A DNA stretch of 64,000 nt, taken from NCBI RefSeq assembly GCF_001078705.1, contig NZ_CDMW01000001.1:1109541-1173540 (forward strand), read 5' to 3'. The position numbers and the translations under genes were made by a program. The notes under the pieces are model-generated. The model was not told where the DNA came from and ran no database searches. It saw only the letters and a program-made list of their open reading frames with translations. Origin of the DNA: Streptococcus sanguinis (lineage in GTDB: Bacteria; Bacillota; Bacilli; Lactobacillales; Streptococcaceae). Positions 49,327 to 58,084 of the stretch are shown here, piece after piece (position 1 is the stretch's first letter; every line of letters begins with the position of its first letter).

Positions 49327-49697
49327 GGCTTCACCTGCTTTCCAGCCCATAGGGCGATTGCAAGGCCACCACCTACACTTAAAACTAGATAGATAAGAAG
49401 CTCCGTATAGCGCCCTGAATCTGCTAGTTTGATACTGTCTAGCAGAAGACCAGAAAAAGTCGTCAAACCTCCGCAAAAACCGGTCGAAAGCGCTAAAAGC
49501 AGACGCTGGGACTTAACTTTACTGCTAAGATATCCCTTGATAATATAGACTAGCAAAAAAGTTCCCAAATAATTGACCAGTAAGGTAGCCAGCGGAAATG
49601 AATCATCAAAAACTGATATGAGCGCTACTTGGTAACGTAGCCAACCGCCTGCCATTGCAAATAAAGCCACAGCAATAGAGTTCTGTACTTCTTTCAT
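49323..49697 (-). CDS. crcB: Fluoride channel subunit CrcB (first copy)
   Basis: 124 residues, four membrane segments, with LLVNYLGTFLLVY near residue 40 and GFCGGLTTFSGLLLDS near 73. Exports fluoride as a dual-topology dimer, here probably with the product of the overlapping next gene. Its ATG touches the stop of the chorismate mutase gene. Confidence 0.9.
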   Translation of the reverse strand: MKEVQNSIAVALFAMAGGWLRYQVALISVFDDSFPLATLLVNYLGTFLLVYIIKGYLSSKVKSQRLLLALSTGFCGGLTTFSGLLLDSIKLADSGRYTELLIYLVLSVGGGLAIALWAGKQVKP

Positions 49698-49960
49698 TAG
49701 ATATTTTTATTCTGAAATTCACGCGAACGTTTTAAAATGTCAGAAAAGGTCGCAACAACAGTTTCCTTGTAGTCCTTGTTTTCAACCTTATCCGCCACTC
49801 TGGCAAAAATCACATCTTCTCTCTTGCTATCCAAGACTGCTGTGCCCGTTAATTTTTTTAAAGCCACGACTTGGCCAACCAGATTCATGCGTTGCTCCAG
49901 TAAGGTAACGATTGCATCATCCACTTGATCGATTTCCTGTCTGATTTCTTCTAACGTCAT
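49697..49960 (-). CDS. Chorismate mutase, AroQ type
   Basis: 87 residues forming three helices, with the AroQ pattern: R in LEEIRQEIDQVD (residue 6 region), LLEQRMNLVGQVVALK near 20-35 and REDVIFARV near 47. Converts chorismate to prephenate for Phe and Tyr. Stand-alone short form. First gene of a unit with the two crcB genes, a linkage also seen in other streptococci. Confidence 0.9.
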   Translation of the reverse strand: MTLEEIRQEIDQVDDAIVTLLEQRMNLVGQVVALKKLTGTAVLDSKREDVIFARVADKVENKDYKETVVATFSDILKRSREFQNKNI

Positions 49961-50025
49961 CTCATTCCTCCTTATATTCTATCTATCATATCAAAAAATA
50001 GTAAAATTTTCTAGTTAATTCTAAA

Positions 50026-50317
50026 TAAAAAGGTCCAATGGACCTTGATTAAAGGAAACTCGCAAGGGCGAGTCTTTATCTGCCACCTAAAACAGCTCCT
50101 ATCTATAGATTAAAAAGGTTCCCCGAACCTTTTTAAAGAGCACTCGCTTAACCGAGTGCTTATCAGCAACCTAAAACAGTCTCCCGAACCTTGGATTAAA
50201 GATAACTCGCAAAAGCGAGCTTTTATCCACAGATTAAAAAGGTCCACTGGATCTTATTAAAGAGAACTCGCAAAGGCAAGTTTTTATCCGTAACCTAAAA
50301 CAGTCCCCCGGACTGTT
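50026..50317. repeat. Array of four composite hairpin repeats
   Basis: This gene-free stretch is built from three recurring modules. A: AAAAAGGTYC.../...GACCTT hairpins near 50027, 50112 and 50237. B: ATTAAAGxxxACTCGC-loop-GCGAGT-xTTTATC hairpins at 50048, 50131, 50195 and 50256. C: ACCTAAAACAGYCYCC near 50085, 50169 and 50293. Spacing of B is 83, 64 and 61 bases. It lies after the sufB stop on the minus strand. It matches no BOX, RUP or SPRITE element I know. The B units resemble terminators. Confidence 0.75.
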
Positions 50318-51700
50318 TTAGCCAACTGAGCCTTCCATACTCATGTTGATGAGTTGGTTGAGTTCGACGGCGTATTCCATTGGTAGTTCTTTGGTAATGG
50401 GTTCCATAAATCCGTTGATAATCATAGCTGTGGCTTCTTCTTCGCTGATGCCGCGACTCATCAGATAGTAGAGCTGATCCTCAGACACTTTGGAAACCTT
50501 GGCTTCATGCTCTAGAGCGACATTGGAATTATGAATTTCATTAAAGGGAATGGTGTCAGAACTGGACTCACCATCCATCAGAATGGTATCACACTCGATA
50601 TGAGATTTGGAGCCTGCACTATTCTTGCCAAAGCGAACCTGACCACGATAGTCCGTCTTACCACCATCCTTGGCCACTGATTTAGAAATTAAGGTACTGG
50701 AAGTCTTAGGTGCATTATGAAAGACCTTACAGCCCGCATCTAAGTGCTGACCATAGTTGGCAAAGGACATAGAGAGGACAGAAGTTCTTGCATTGCGGCC
50801 ATTAAGAATGCTACAAGGATATTTCATATTGACCTTGCTGCCTAAGTTCCCATCAATCCACTCTAAGGTGCCGCCCTCTTCAACAACCCCGCGCTCCGTT
50901 ACGAGGTTATAGACATTGTCTGACCAGTTTTGAATGGTTGTATAGCGGAAAAAGGCATCCTTTTTGACAATGATTTCGACATTTGCGGCATGAAGACTAT
51001 TGCTTGTGTAAGTCGGTGCTGTACAACCCTCAATATACTGGATAGAGCCACCCTCCTCGATAATCATCAAGGAGCGCTCAAACTGGCCGGCATTTTCACC
51101 ATTGATACGAAAATAGGTCTGGACAGGAACTTGGCACTGGACGTTCTTGGGCACATAGATAAAGGTTCCACCGGACCAAACTGCACTATTAAGCGCAGAA
51201 AATTTATGCTCAGCATTTGAAATCACAGTACCAAAATACTGCTTGACCAAGTCTGGATATTCCTGAACAGCCGTATCCGTATCAGTGAAGATAATCCCCA
51301 GCTTGGCAAACTCTTCCTTCATATTATGATAAACCACTTCAGATTCATACTGTGCAACAGCTCCAGATAAAAACTGCTTCTCAGCTTCTGGAATTCCCAG
51401 GCGGTCAAAGGTTTTCTTAATCTCTTCTGGGACTTCATCCCAACTGCGAGCCCGATCTCCGCTTAGCTTCTGATAATAGATAACATCATCAAAGTGAATC
51501 CCTGACAAATCAGGGCCAAAGTCGGGCATAGGTAACTTATGAAAGAGTTCCAAGGAGCGCAGACGATAGTCCAGCATCCACTGGGGCTCATTCTTGATTT
51601 CTGAGATTTCTCGAACAACTTCTTCTGTCAGGCCTTTACCAGTCGAAAAGAGCGGCTTGACATCATCATGAAAGCCAAAAGCATAGTCGCGTTCTTTCAT
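50318..51700 (-). CDS. SufB-family Fe-S assembly scaffold, orphan copy
   Basis: 460 residues with the SufB/SufD beta-helix core: [15 protein letters not shown] near 178, [20 protein letters not shown] near 243, [16 protein letters not shown] near 275 and the C-terminal [23 protein letters not shown] (in parts). Conserved Cys in EGCTAP and SHIECDT and the [11 protein letters not shown] histidines are kept. The usual sufC, sufD, sufS and sufU genes are not next to it; neighbours are a hairpin repeat array and a flavodoxin gene. It is probably a second sufB in this genome. Confidence 0.9.
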   Translation of the reverse strand: MKERDYAFGFHDDVKPLFSTGKGLTEEVVREISEIKNEPQWMLDYRLRSLELFHKLPMPDFGPDLSGIHFDDVIYYQKLSGDRARSWDEVPEEIKKTFDRLGIPEAEKQFLSGAVAQYESEVVYHNMKEEFAKLGIIFTDTDTAVQEYPDLVKQYFGTVISNAEHKFSALNSAVWSGGTFIYVPKNVQCQVPVQTYFRINGENAGQFERSLMIIEEGGSIQYIEGCTAPTYTSNSLHAANVEIIVKKDAFFRYTTIQNWSDNVYNLVTERGVVEEGGTLEWIDGNLGSKVNMKYPCSILNGRNARTSVLSMSFANYGQHLDAGCKVFHNAPKTSSTLISKSVAKDGGKTDYRGQVRFGKNSAGSKSHIECDTILMDGESSSDTIPFNEIHNSNVALEHEAKVSKVSEDQLYYLMSRGISEEEATAMIINGFMEPITKELPMEYAVELNQLINMSMEGSVG

Positions 51701-51787
51701 AGGAACTCCTCCTTTATCTGATGGATAGCGCTTACTTACATTATACTCCTAATCATGAGAATTGTCAGAAAATAACACTTTTCGCAC

Positions 51788-51812
51788 AAAAAAAACGGCC
51801 GCAGCCGCTTTC
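51788..51812 (-). terminator. Flavodoxin terminator
   Basis: Minus strand AGCGGCTGCGGCCGTTTTTTTT: a GC stem with an eight-T run, just after the flavodoxin stop. Confidence 0.75.
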
Positions 51813-51825
51813 TCTATTTATCGCT

Positions 51826-52266
51826 TTAAACTTTATTAACCATGCCTTCCGCAAAAGCTTCCAAGCGTGCAATATCATCATCTTCCGCAGATAGATCCAC
51901 TTTAACGCTTTCTGCACCCTTCACTGCTCCTGTAGCAGCAAAAGCAGCATCAAAGTCATCGACAGCCTTGCAGAATTCATCATAGAAAGTATCGCCCGAA
52001 CCGACCACTCCGTAGACCTTGCCAGACAAATCCAGACCAGACAAGTCTTCGTAGAAGTCCATCATTTCATCCGGCAGCTCACCATCACCATAGGTATAGG
52101 TCGCCACAATTGCAATATCTGCTTCCAAGAAATCTTCTGCATCGACAGTGGTGCACTCGTCCACTTCAACTTCTACATCCAGGTCTCTTAGCTTATCCGC
52201 CACAATATCAGCAATTTCCTCGGTGTTTCCAGTCATGCTGGCAAATACAATTTTCGCTAAGGTCAT
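51826..52266 (-). CDS. Flavodoxin
   Basis: 146 residues from MTLAKIVFASMTGNTEEIAD. The FMN-phosphate loop is SMTGNTEEIA near residue 9; the two aromatic-ring loops are TYTYGDGELPDE near 60 and GSGDTFYDEFC near 90. A low-potential electron carrier. The ATG at 52278 is four codons upstream but poorly placed. Divergent from the DHH phosphoesterase gene. The presence next to the orphan sufB may reflect electron supply, but this is only context. Confidence 0.92.
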   Translation of the reverse strand: MTLAKIVFASMTGNTEEIADIVADKLRDLDVEVEVDECTTVDAEDFLEADIAIVATYTYGDGELPDEMMDFYEDLSGLDLSGKVYGVVGSGDTFYDEFCKAVDDFDAAFAATGAVKGAESVKVDLSAEDDDIARLEAFAEGMVNKV

Positions 52267-52371
52267 AGTTTCCTCCAAATTCTAATCTGCTCTCATTATA
52301 TCATATCTTTTTTATTTTAAAAATAAAAACTCTTATGCTACAATGGGTGAAGAAAGTTGACGAGGTTATTT

Positions 52372-53307
52372 ATGACTCTTTATCATGATATTTTAAGTAA
52401 GATCAAAGAATACGATACTATTATTATCCATCGCCATATGCGGCCAGATCCTGATGCTCTTGGCAGTCAGGTCGGACTGCAAAAGCTGCTTCAGTACCAC
52501 TTCCCAGAAAAGACAATCAAAGCGACAGGCTACGATGAGCCCAATCTCATGTGGTTGGCGCAAATGGACCAAGTTACAGACGAAGAATACCAAGAGGCCC
52601 TAGTCATCGTCTGTGACACTGCTAATACACCCCGCATTGACGACCAACGCTACACGACAGGCGACTTCCTCATCAAAATCGATCATCATCCTGATGATGA
52701 GGTTTACGGAGATATTTCTCTGGTGGATACAAGCTCCAGCAGTGCCAGTGAGATGATTGCTCTCTTTGCCTTTGAAAATGACTTAGGCTTGAGCAAGGAA
52801 GCTGCAGAACTCCTCTATGCTGGCATCATCGGCGACACTGGCCGCTTCCTTTATCCTTCTACTAGCGCCCGCACATTCGAAGTAGCTGCCAAGCTGCGCC
52901 AGTACGATTTCGACTTATCAACCTTATCTCGTAAGATGGACTCTATCAGCCGCCAAGTAGCTAAACTGCAGGGCTATGTCTATGAGCAGTTGGAAATAGA
53001 TGAAAATGGGACTGCGCGGGTCATTTTGCCTCAGGAAGTTTTACAAGCCTATCAACTGACCGATGCTGATACAGCAGCCATTGTCGGGGCACCTGGACGA
53101 ATTGAAGAAGTCGGTCTGTGGGCTATCTTTGTTGAGCAGCCTGAAGGTCACTACCGTGTCCGCATGCGCAGCAAGGTTATTCCTATCAACGGTATTGCGA
53201 AAAATCATCACGGCGGAGGACACCCCTTAGCCAGCGGAGCCAATGCATTTTCTAAAGAAGAAATTGAGCAAATCTACACCGAGATGAAAGAATTGGCAAA
53301 AAAGTAA
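52372..53307 (+). CDS. DHH/DHHA1 phosphoesterase, NrnA/Pde2 type
   Basis: 311 residues from MTLYHDILSKIKEYD. DHH domain: HRHMRPDPDALGS near residue 20, CDTANTPR near 83 and the signature DHHPDDE near 105; the C-terminal DHHA1 domain ends in HHGGGHPLASGA near 282. Stand-alone DHH-DHHA1 proteins degrade nanoRNA, pAp, or pApA from c-di-AMP turnover (pneumococcal Pde2). The substrate preference cannot be fixed by sequence alone. Confidence 0.9.
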   Translation: MTLYHDILSKIKEYDTIIIHRHMRPDPDALGSQVGLQKLLQYHFPEKTIKATGYDEPNLMWLAQMDQVTDEEYQEALVIVCDTANTPRIDDQRYTTGDFLIKIDHHPDDEVYGDISLVDTSSSSASEMIALFAFENDLGLSKEAAELLYAGIIGDTGRFLYPSTSARTFEVAAKLRQYDFDLSTLSRKMDSISRQVAKLQGYVYEQLEIDENGTARVILPQEVLQAYQLTDADTAAIVGAPGRIEEVGLWAIFVEQPEGHYRVRMRSKVIPINGIAKNHHGGGHPLASGANAFSKEEIEQIYTEMKELAKK

Positions 53308-53414
53308 GAAATTAGTCTAAAAGTCTTGTCAAATCAATCAGAATTTGATAAACTATCAAAGTAACTAATCTATGGCTCGCAAAGAGACCATGGCAGAAAG
53401 GAAATTTTTGTAAA

Positions 53415-53657
53415 ATGAGAAAAGATATTCATCCAGAATACCGCCCAGTTGTCTTCATGGACACTTCTACCGGCTACCAGTTCCTTAGTGGTTCAACTAA
53501 GCGTTCAAACGAAACAGTTGAGTTCGAAGGGGAAACTTACCCATTGATCCGTGTAGAAATTTCATCAGACTCACACCCATTCTACACTGGACGTCAAAAG
53601 TTCACTCAAGCAGATGGACGTGTGGATCGTTTCAACAAAAAATACGGTCTCAAATAA
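53415..53657 (+). CDS. rpmE2: 50S ribosomal protein L31 type B
   Basis: 80 residues, [21 protein letters not shown], then the typical [10 protein letters not shown] and [13 protein letters not shown] end. The zinc-binding CxxC of the type A protein is absent, so this is the zinc-free paralogue. Monocistronic; GGAAA precedes the ATG, and a hairpin follows. Confidence 0.96.
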   Translation: MRKDIHPEYRPVVFMDTSTGYQFLSGSTKRSNETVEFEGETYPLIRVEISSDSHPFYTGRQKFTQADGRVDRFNKKYGLK

Positions 53658-53661
53658 TCAT

Positions 53662-53684
53662 AAGCACCAATCGGTGCTTTTTTT
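53662..53684 (+). terminator. rpmE2 terminator
   Basis: AAGCACC / GGTGCTT with a four-base loop and seven T. Confidence 0.9.
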
Positions 53685-53730
53685 GTACCTTCTTTTTTTC
53701 TTATATGCTAAGTTTTAAAAACTTGATAGC

Positions 53731-53763
53731 AAAAGAACTGGGCGAATTACCCAGTTCTTTTTT
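53731..53763. terminator. Terminator of the smaller Tyr-rich gene
   Basis: AAAAGAACTGGG / CCCAGTTCTTTTTT; strong stem flanked by A and T runs, so it can act on both strands. Confidence 0.85.
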
Positions 53764-53799
53764 GAAGAGTTTTTATAAGGGAGAGTTTAATGATGAAGA

Positions 53800-55254
53800 T
53801 TATTTATAATTAAATATCCAATAATAGGTTCCATCTCCTGCCAGTACGCAAGCTACAGCGCCCTCTTTAGCATCTGGGCTGAGCAATAGCTCACGATTGC
53901 CGCTTTTAAGCCATTTAGAGGCTACTACTGACGCGTCATCTTCTCGACGGAAGGTAATCCCTGCATCGCTGTCATAGCTAACAGCTAATTTATTGGCTGT
54001 TGGGAGAGATTGGTTATTGTAGATGTCATCAGACCAGGTTAATTCAGGTAGATTTTGCTCCTTACGAGCAGCATTAATAGCTGCAAAAGCTGCCTTGGCC
54101 TTATCTATATCTGGGAAATTAGAATCTTCTGTTTTCTCAACTCGATAGATAAATTTGATAGAGCCGAATTCTGTTTTTTCATAACCTTTAACGCTGCTGG
54201 TTAGATTAGCAGTCAGAACATAATCTCTAGCCCAAGCATGTTCCACTGCCTGTTTGAAGACATCTTCTTCTTCGATTTCATAAGTTACTTTACATTCGTA
54301 ACCTGCATTATCCAGCATTTTTGGTGCCAACTGCTTCTGAACATAATCGATAAATTCTTCTTTATTCTTAAACGGCAGCGCTTCTCCTGCTTTACCAGTT
54401 CCAACCACATTTTCAGAATAAAGTTTAACACTAGATGCATTATCATCATAATTGTATTCATCGTCTTTTGGATTCGAATGATTATTTGGATCAAGAGCCG
54501 GATCGTCTAAATCTGTTCCATTAAAGAGTTTCCAGCGGTCGCCCATCCACTTGTAATATCCATCAATACCATCAGGATTTTCGTCTCCTAGATGGACTCG
54601 GTAATAATAGGCGCCGTTATCATCTACAAAGCGAGGGTCACTCTTCATCCGAGGATCGTCAGGTCTGTAGAGAGGTTTTGGCAGCTTGCTATAGTCGATA
54701 TTCGGTTTCGGTGCCCAGTCAGGCGTTTCTGGCTTATCCGGCTCAGGCTTAGGTTCTGGTTGTGGTTGTGGATCTGGACTTGGTTCTGGATCCGGAGTTG
54801 GTGTTGGAGATGGTTCCTCTGCCTTCTTCACATAAATCCACTGACCGTTCTGGTAATAATAGTAAGAGCCATCATCCAGTACATAATAGTGATAGCCATT
54901 TTCATAACGGTAATGCGGATCATTTTTTAGCTTGTTAAAGCCATCTTGATAGTAGAGTTCCCACTTGCCATTCCTATAGATATAGTAGTCACCGTCTTTA
55001 TCCTTATAGAAATAAGAGCCGTTCCAATAAAAAATATCAGAACGATACCAAGGATTGAAATATCCCGGATAACGGCCGTAGCCATACCCATAATCATAAC
55101 CGCGCCTGTTATAATAACGATAGCCCGGTTGATAATAATGGGATGGACTCCTACTATATTCGGCGGCCTTAGCCTGTTCAGTGGTTACAAACGTTAAGAG
55201 CGCAGCAGCTCCAATAAGAATAAGTGTTGAAAAATGCTTTCTTTTTAACTTCAT
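53800..55254 (-). CDS. Secreted Tyr-rich protein with aromatic repeats and CAP-like C-terminus (smaller paralogue)
   Basis: 484 residues. Signal peptide to about residue 31 (EQAKAAEYS). Residues 35-70 are rich in Tyr, Gly, Arg. Three aromatic repeat units follow, for example NGSYFYKDKDGDYYIYRNGKW near 75-95 and NGYHYYVLDDGSYYYYQNGQW near 118-138, recalling cell-wall-binding repeats. A Pro/Glu/Asp linker spans about 147-180. The last 110 residues (INAARKEQNLPELTWSDDIY, WLKSGNRELLLSP, DGTYYWIF) look like a degenerate CAP/SCP domain. No LPXTG or membrane anchor. Paralogue of the gene at 55642-57555. Confidence 0.8.
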   Translation of the reverse strand: MKLKRKHFSTLILIGAAALLTFVTTEQAKAAEYSRSPSHYYQPGYRYYNRRGYDYGYGYGRYPGYFNPWYRSDIFYWNGSYFYKDKDGDYYIYRNGKWELYYQDGFNKLKNDPHYRYENGYHYYVLDDGSYYYYQNGQWIYVKKAEEPSPTPTPDPEPSPDPQPQPEPKPEPDKPETPDWAPKPNIDYSKLPKPLYRPDDPRMKSDPRFVDDNGAYYYRVHLGDENPDGIDGYYKWMGDRWKLFNGTDLDDPALDPNNHSNPKDDEYNYDDNASSVKLYSENVVGTGKAGEALPFKNKEEFIDYVQKQLAPKMLDNAGYECKVTYEIEEEDVFKQAVEHAWARDYVLTANLTSSVKGYEKTEFGSIKFIYRVEKTEDSNFPDIDKAKAAFAAINAARKEQNLPELTWSDDIYNNQSLPTANKLAVSYDSDAGITFRREDDASVVASKWLKSGNRELLLSPDAKEGAVACVLAGDGTYYWIFNYK

Positions 55255-55313
55255 GATTATTCACTCCTTTTAGTCATAAAAAGCAATTATTCCTTACCCT
55301 CCCTTTATCTTCC

Positions 55314-55342
55314 ATATTAATCAGTTTTATCCAAAGAGTCAA
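55314..55342 (-). promoter_or_regulatory. Promoter of the smaller Tyr-rich gene
   Basis: Minus strand TTGACT (55337-55342) and TAATAT (55314-55319), 17 bases apart, about 60 bases before the ATG. Confidence 0.6.
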
Positions 55343-55570
55343 ACGATAACACAAATATTATCCTATAATTATACACTCTTTCATTATATGTATAAATTAG
55401 ACTAATTTTTATCTATTTTTATTAAAAAATGCGATTTTTTTAAGCTTTACAACAACCACTGAGCGATTTCATAAATAAGCTTAAACTTGTTTAAAAACAC
55501 TGAATTTTGGAATGAGAACAGATTCCAAATTCATTATGATGTTCGATTGAATATGTACATTAATACACAC

Positions 55571-55609
55571 AAAAACCCCTGAGGCAAATCAAGTCTGCTC
55601 TCAGAGGTT
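55571..55609 (-). terminator. Terminator of the larger Tyr-rich gene
   Basis: Minus strand AACCTCTGAG / CTCAGGGGTT with a long loop and TTTTTGTG after it. Confidence 0.7.
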
Positions 55610-55641
55610 AAGGGTACTTTGTTTAGGAAGATACTTCCTTA

Positions 55642-57555
55642 TTATTTGTAGCTGTAAGCCCAGTAGTATACGCCATTTCCGTCTACAACTGTCGCTACTG
55701 CACCTTCAGTTACGTTAGGATCAAGAAGCAAGTCTCTCAGACCGCTGTTAGCCCATTTCTTAACGACAACAGAGGCATCCTCATCACGACGTCCAACAAA
55801 GCCTGAGCTATCGTATTGACGTGAGATTTCATTTACTTTTGGAAGTGCTTGATTTTGATAAATGTCTTCTGACCAAGTCAACTCTTTCAAGCCTTGAGCT
55901 TTACGCTCTTCATTGATTTTAGCGAAAGCTTCTTTAGCTTTTGAAACATAGTCATAGTTTGTATCGTTTGTTGCTTCAACACGGTAAACAAACTTAACAT
56001 AACCAAATTCTACATCACTGTATTTCTTATCCTCAACACCACTCTTAAGGTTTGCAATCAAGACATAATCCTTAGCATATGGGTTTTCTTTGGTTTTTTC
56101 AAAGATTTCTGGATCTTCGATTTCCCATTCAACTTTGGCATCCCATCCTGCGTTATCAAGGAACTTAGGATTCATCTTTTCGATAACGTAGTTCTTGAAC
56201 TCTTCAACGTTCTTGAATGGCAGCGGCTGACCAGCTTTAGCCGTTGTCACTAGGTTAGTTGAGTACAATTTCACGCTAGAGTCTTTATCACTGTACATGT
56301 ATTCATCATCAGCAGTGTTTTCGTGAAGTTTTGGATCAAGAGCTGGATCGTTTGGATCAGTCATACCTTGCAGTTTCCATTTGTCACCAAACCATTTCCA
56401 ATACGCTGAGTATCCTGTACGTTCTGAATCAGAAGGCACGTAGTAGTAATGAGTGCTTCCGTCGTAGTAGTAGTTTGGATCTTTCTCAAGAGCTTTGTCA
56501 CCTGGTTTTCCAGACGGGTAAATCAATTTTGGAACTCGTCCATTTGGTGCCCATGTCAAGTGTTCAAGACCTTCTGCTGGTTTTTCAACATATGGAGGAA
56601 TTTGATCTTCACTTGGTTTATCAGTCGTTACCAAACCAGGAGTCTCTGGCACAGCAGGTGTTGTTGGAGTTTCTGGTTTTGGTTCTGCTGGTTGCTCTGG
56701 TTTCGGAGCAAATGGATCAAACTCACCTTCTGCACCGCCAATTGGAGGATTTTCTGGCAAATCAACACTTGGTACCTCAGGTTTTGGTTCTGCTGGAGCT
56801 GTTGGTTGTTCCGGTCTATCATTTGGAGCTGGAGTTGGTTGCTCTGGTTCCGCTGGTGTCGGAGTTGGAACTTCTGGTTTTGGTTCTTCCGGCTGGCTTG
56901 GAGTTGTTGGATTAGTTGAGTTATCAGCAGAATCCTTAACAAACACCCACTTGCCATTTTTATAGTAGTAATAGTCACCATTATCCAACACATAGTAATG
57001 ATAACCATTTTCATAACGATAATGCGGATCGTTTTCCAAGTTGTTATTGGATGTGCTGTTATTGTTAGTATTTGTCAATGGTTTCCACTCACCATCACGA
57101 TAGATGCGGTAAGAACCATCCGTCATACGGTAGTAATGGTTACCATTCCAGTAAATGTAGTTTTCATCATTTGCGAGATTGTTGTAATTATTCCAACCAT
57201 TATATCCGTAGTTGTTGCTATAGTTGTAATTCCAGTTGTTATAGCCTGGATAATAGTTATTATAACCATAGTTGTAATTATAGCCATTGTAGCCATAGTT
57301 ATAGCCTGGATAATAGTTATTGTAACCATAGTTGTAATTATAGCCATTGTAGCCGTAGTTATAGCCATAATTGTAGTTATTGTAACCATAATTATAATTG
57401 TTATAGCCGCCATTCCAGTAATTATAGCCTGGTTGATAGTAATTATAACCATAACCATAATCTTGCGCCTCAACATTATTCACAGCAGCGATTGCTGGAA
57501 TAAGAGCTGCAGCTGCTACAACAGATCTTGATAAGAGTCTGAAACGATTGTTCAT
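55642..57555 (-). CDS. Secreted Tyr/Asn/Gly-rich protein with aromatic repeats and CAP-like C-terminus (larger paralogue)
   Basis: 637 residues. Signal peptide to about residue 30 (NNVEA). Residues 32-125 are almost only Tyr, Asn and Gly with scattered Pro and Trp, built of YGYNNYYPGYN-type units. Aromatic repeats follow near 133-157 (NGNHYYRMTDGSYRIYRDGEW) and 178-205. A Pro/Glu linker with repeated PKPE and PEQP runs from about 213 to 330. The rest aligns with the smaller paralogue and ends in a degenerate CAP-like domain (INEERKAQGLKELTWSEDIY, GNGVYYWAYSYK). No sorting signal. It has its own promoter with a long leader. Confidence 0.8.
   Translation of the reverse strand: MNNRFRLLSRSVVAAAALIPAIAAVNNVEAQDYGYGYNYYQPGYNYWNGGYNNYNYGYNNYNYGYNYGYNGYNYNYGYNNYYPGYNYGYNGYNYNYGYNNYYPGYNNWNYNYSNNYGYNGWNNYNNLANDENYIYWNGNHYYRMTDGSYRIYRDGEWKPLTNTNNNSTSNNNLENDPHYRYENGYHYYVLDNGDYYYYKNGKWVFVKDSADNSTNPTTPSQPEEPKPEVPTPTPAEPEQPTPAPNDRPEQPTAPAEPKPEVPSVDLPENPPIGGAEGEFDPFAPKPEQPAEPKPETPTTPAVPETPGLVTTDKPSEDQIPPYVEKPAEGLEHLTWAPNGRVPKLIYPSGKPGDKALEKDPNYYYDGSTHYYYVPSDSERTGYSAYWKWFGDKWKLQGMTDPNDPALDPKLHENTADDEYMYSDKDSSVKLYSTNLVTTAKAGQPLPFKNVEEFKNYVIEKMNPKFLDNAGWDAKVEWEIEDPEIFEKTKENPYAKDYVLIANLKSGVEDKKYSDVEFGYVKFVYRVEATNDTNYDYVSKAKEAFAKINEERKAQGLKELTWSEDIYQNQALPKVNEISRQYDSSGFVGRRDEDASVVVKKWANSGLRDLLLDPNVTEGAVATVVDGNGVYYWAYSYK
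57241..57396. repeat. 60-bp tandem repeat inside the larger Tyr-rich gene
   Basis: 57241-57300 and 57301-57360 differ at only two positions; 57361-57396 is a third, partial copy. Each unit encodes 20 residues of Tyr, Asn, Gly and Pro. Near-identity of the copies points to recent duplication and likely copy-number variation between strains. Confidence 0.9.
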
Positions 57556-57828
57556 ATTAATTAAACCTCCAAAGTGACCAACATCACTTCATATTTTTGT
57601 GGGGGGAATTTATCTTTTGTGCACAACTTCATAAAAAAGAATTTCACGAAAATACTGCCAGCTGACAGTTGACTACTCCATCATTATCAAACGCAAAAAC
57701 GAATCACTAGTTAGTGAATCTACCTGATTAAAGGTTGCACATAAATGTTTTTATAGCATTTGATTTAGAAAGAAAGAAGTCAATATGCTTGAAAATACTT
57801 TTTTATGCATATCTCACCCTCGAGATGA

Positions 57829-57857
57829 ATTATAGCACAAGAAATTTTTGAATGCAA
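57829..57857 (-). promoter_or_regulatory. Promoter of the larger Tyr-rich gene
   Basis: Minus strand TTGCAT (57852-57857), 17 bases, TATAAT (57829-57834), preceded by TG (extended -10). The predicted transcript start is about 265 bases before the ATG at 57555. Confidence 0.8.
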
Positions 57858-58084
57858 GCATTTTGGTTAACAAGGTGTAAATTATTTTTATGGGTAATTT
57901 TTTATAGTTCGTATTTTTGTTTGTTTGTTATTATTAAATGCTGATAAATAATTACATTCTGCTTTTTATCCGAACTAAAAGTTCGTAATAATGTTTATAA
58001 TTTGGTTTACATACTGTAAATTATTTTTGTTTTTTCTTTATAAAAACATTTTTCAGAGAGAAATTCTATTTTCCTTATTTTTGC

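Larger units (their letters stand above)
55255..55641. other. Intergenic region between the two Tyr-rich genes
   Basis: 387 bases, very AT-rich. It holds the promoter of the smaller gene (55314-55342) and the terminator of the larger one (55571-55609). A second TATAAT-like hexamer (55378-55383, minus) may be another start. No gene seen. Confidence 0.6.

Noticed and set aside
49000-50000. Fluoride riboswitch ahead of the crcB genes
   Set aside because: The genes overlap the chorismate mutase gene and no fluoride aptamer pattern was recognised upstream of 49960.
50026-50317. CRISPR array
   Set aside because: The repeats are made of self-complementary hairpins of unequal spacing, without uniform spacers.
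56331-57531. Long plus-strand open frames opposite the larger Tyr-rich gene
   Set aside because: They mirror its repetitive Tyr/Pro codons (giving runs of Ile/Val or Trp/Phe/Ser) and lack ribosome sites; they are shadows of low-complexity sequence.
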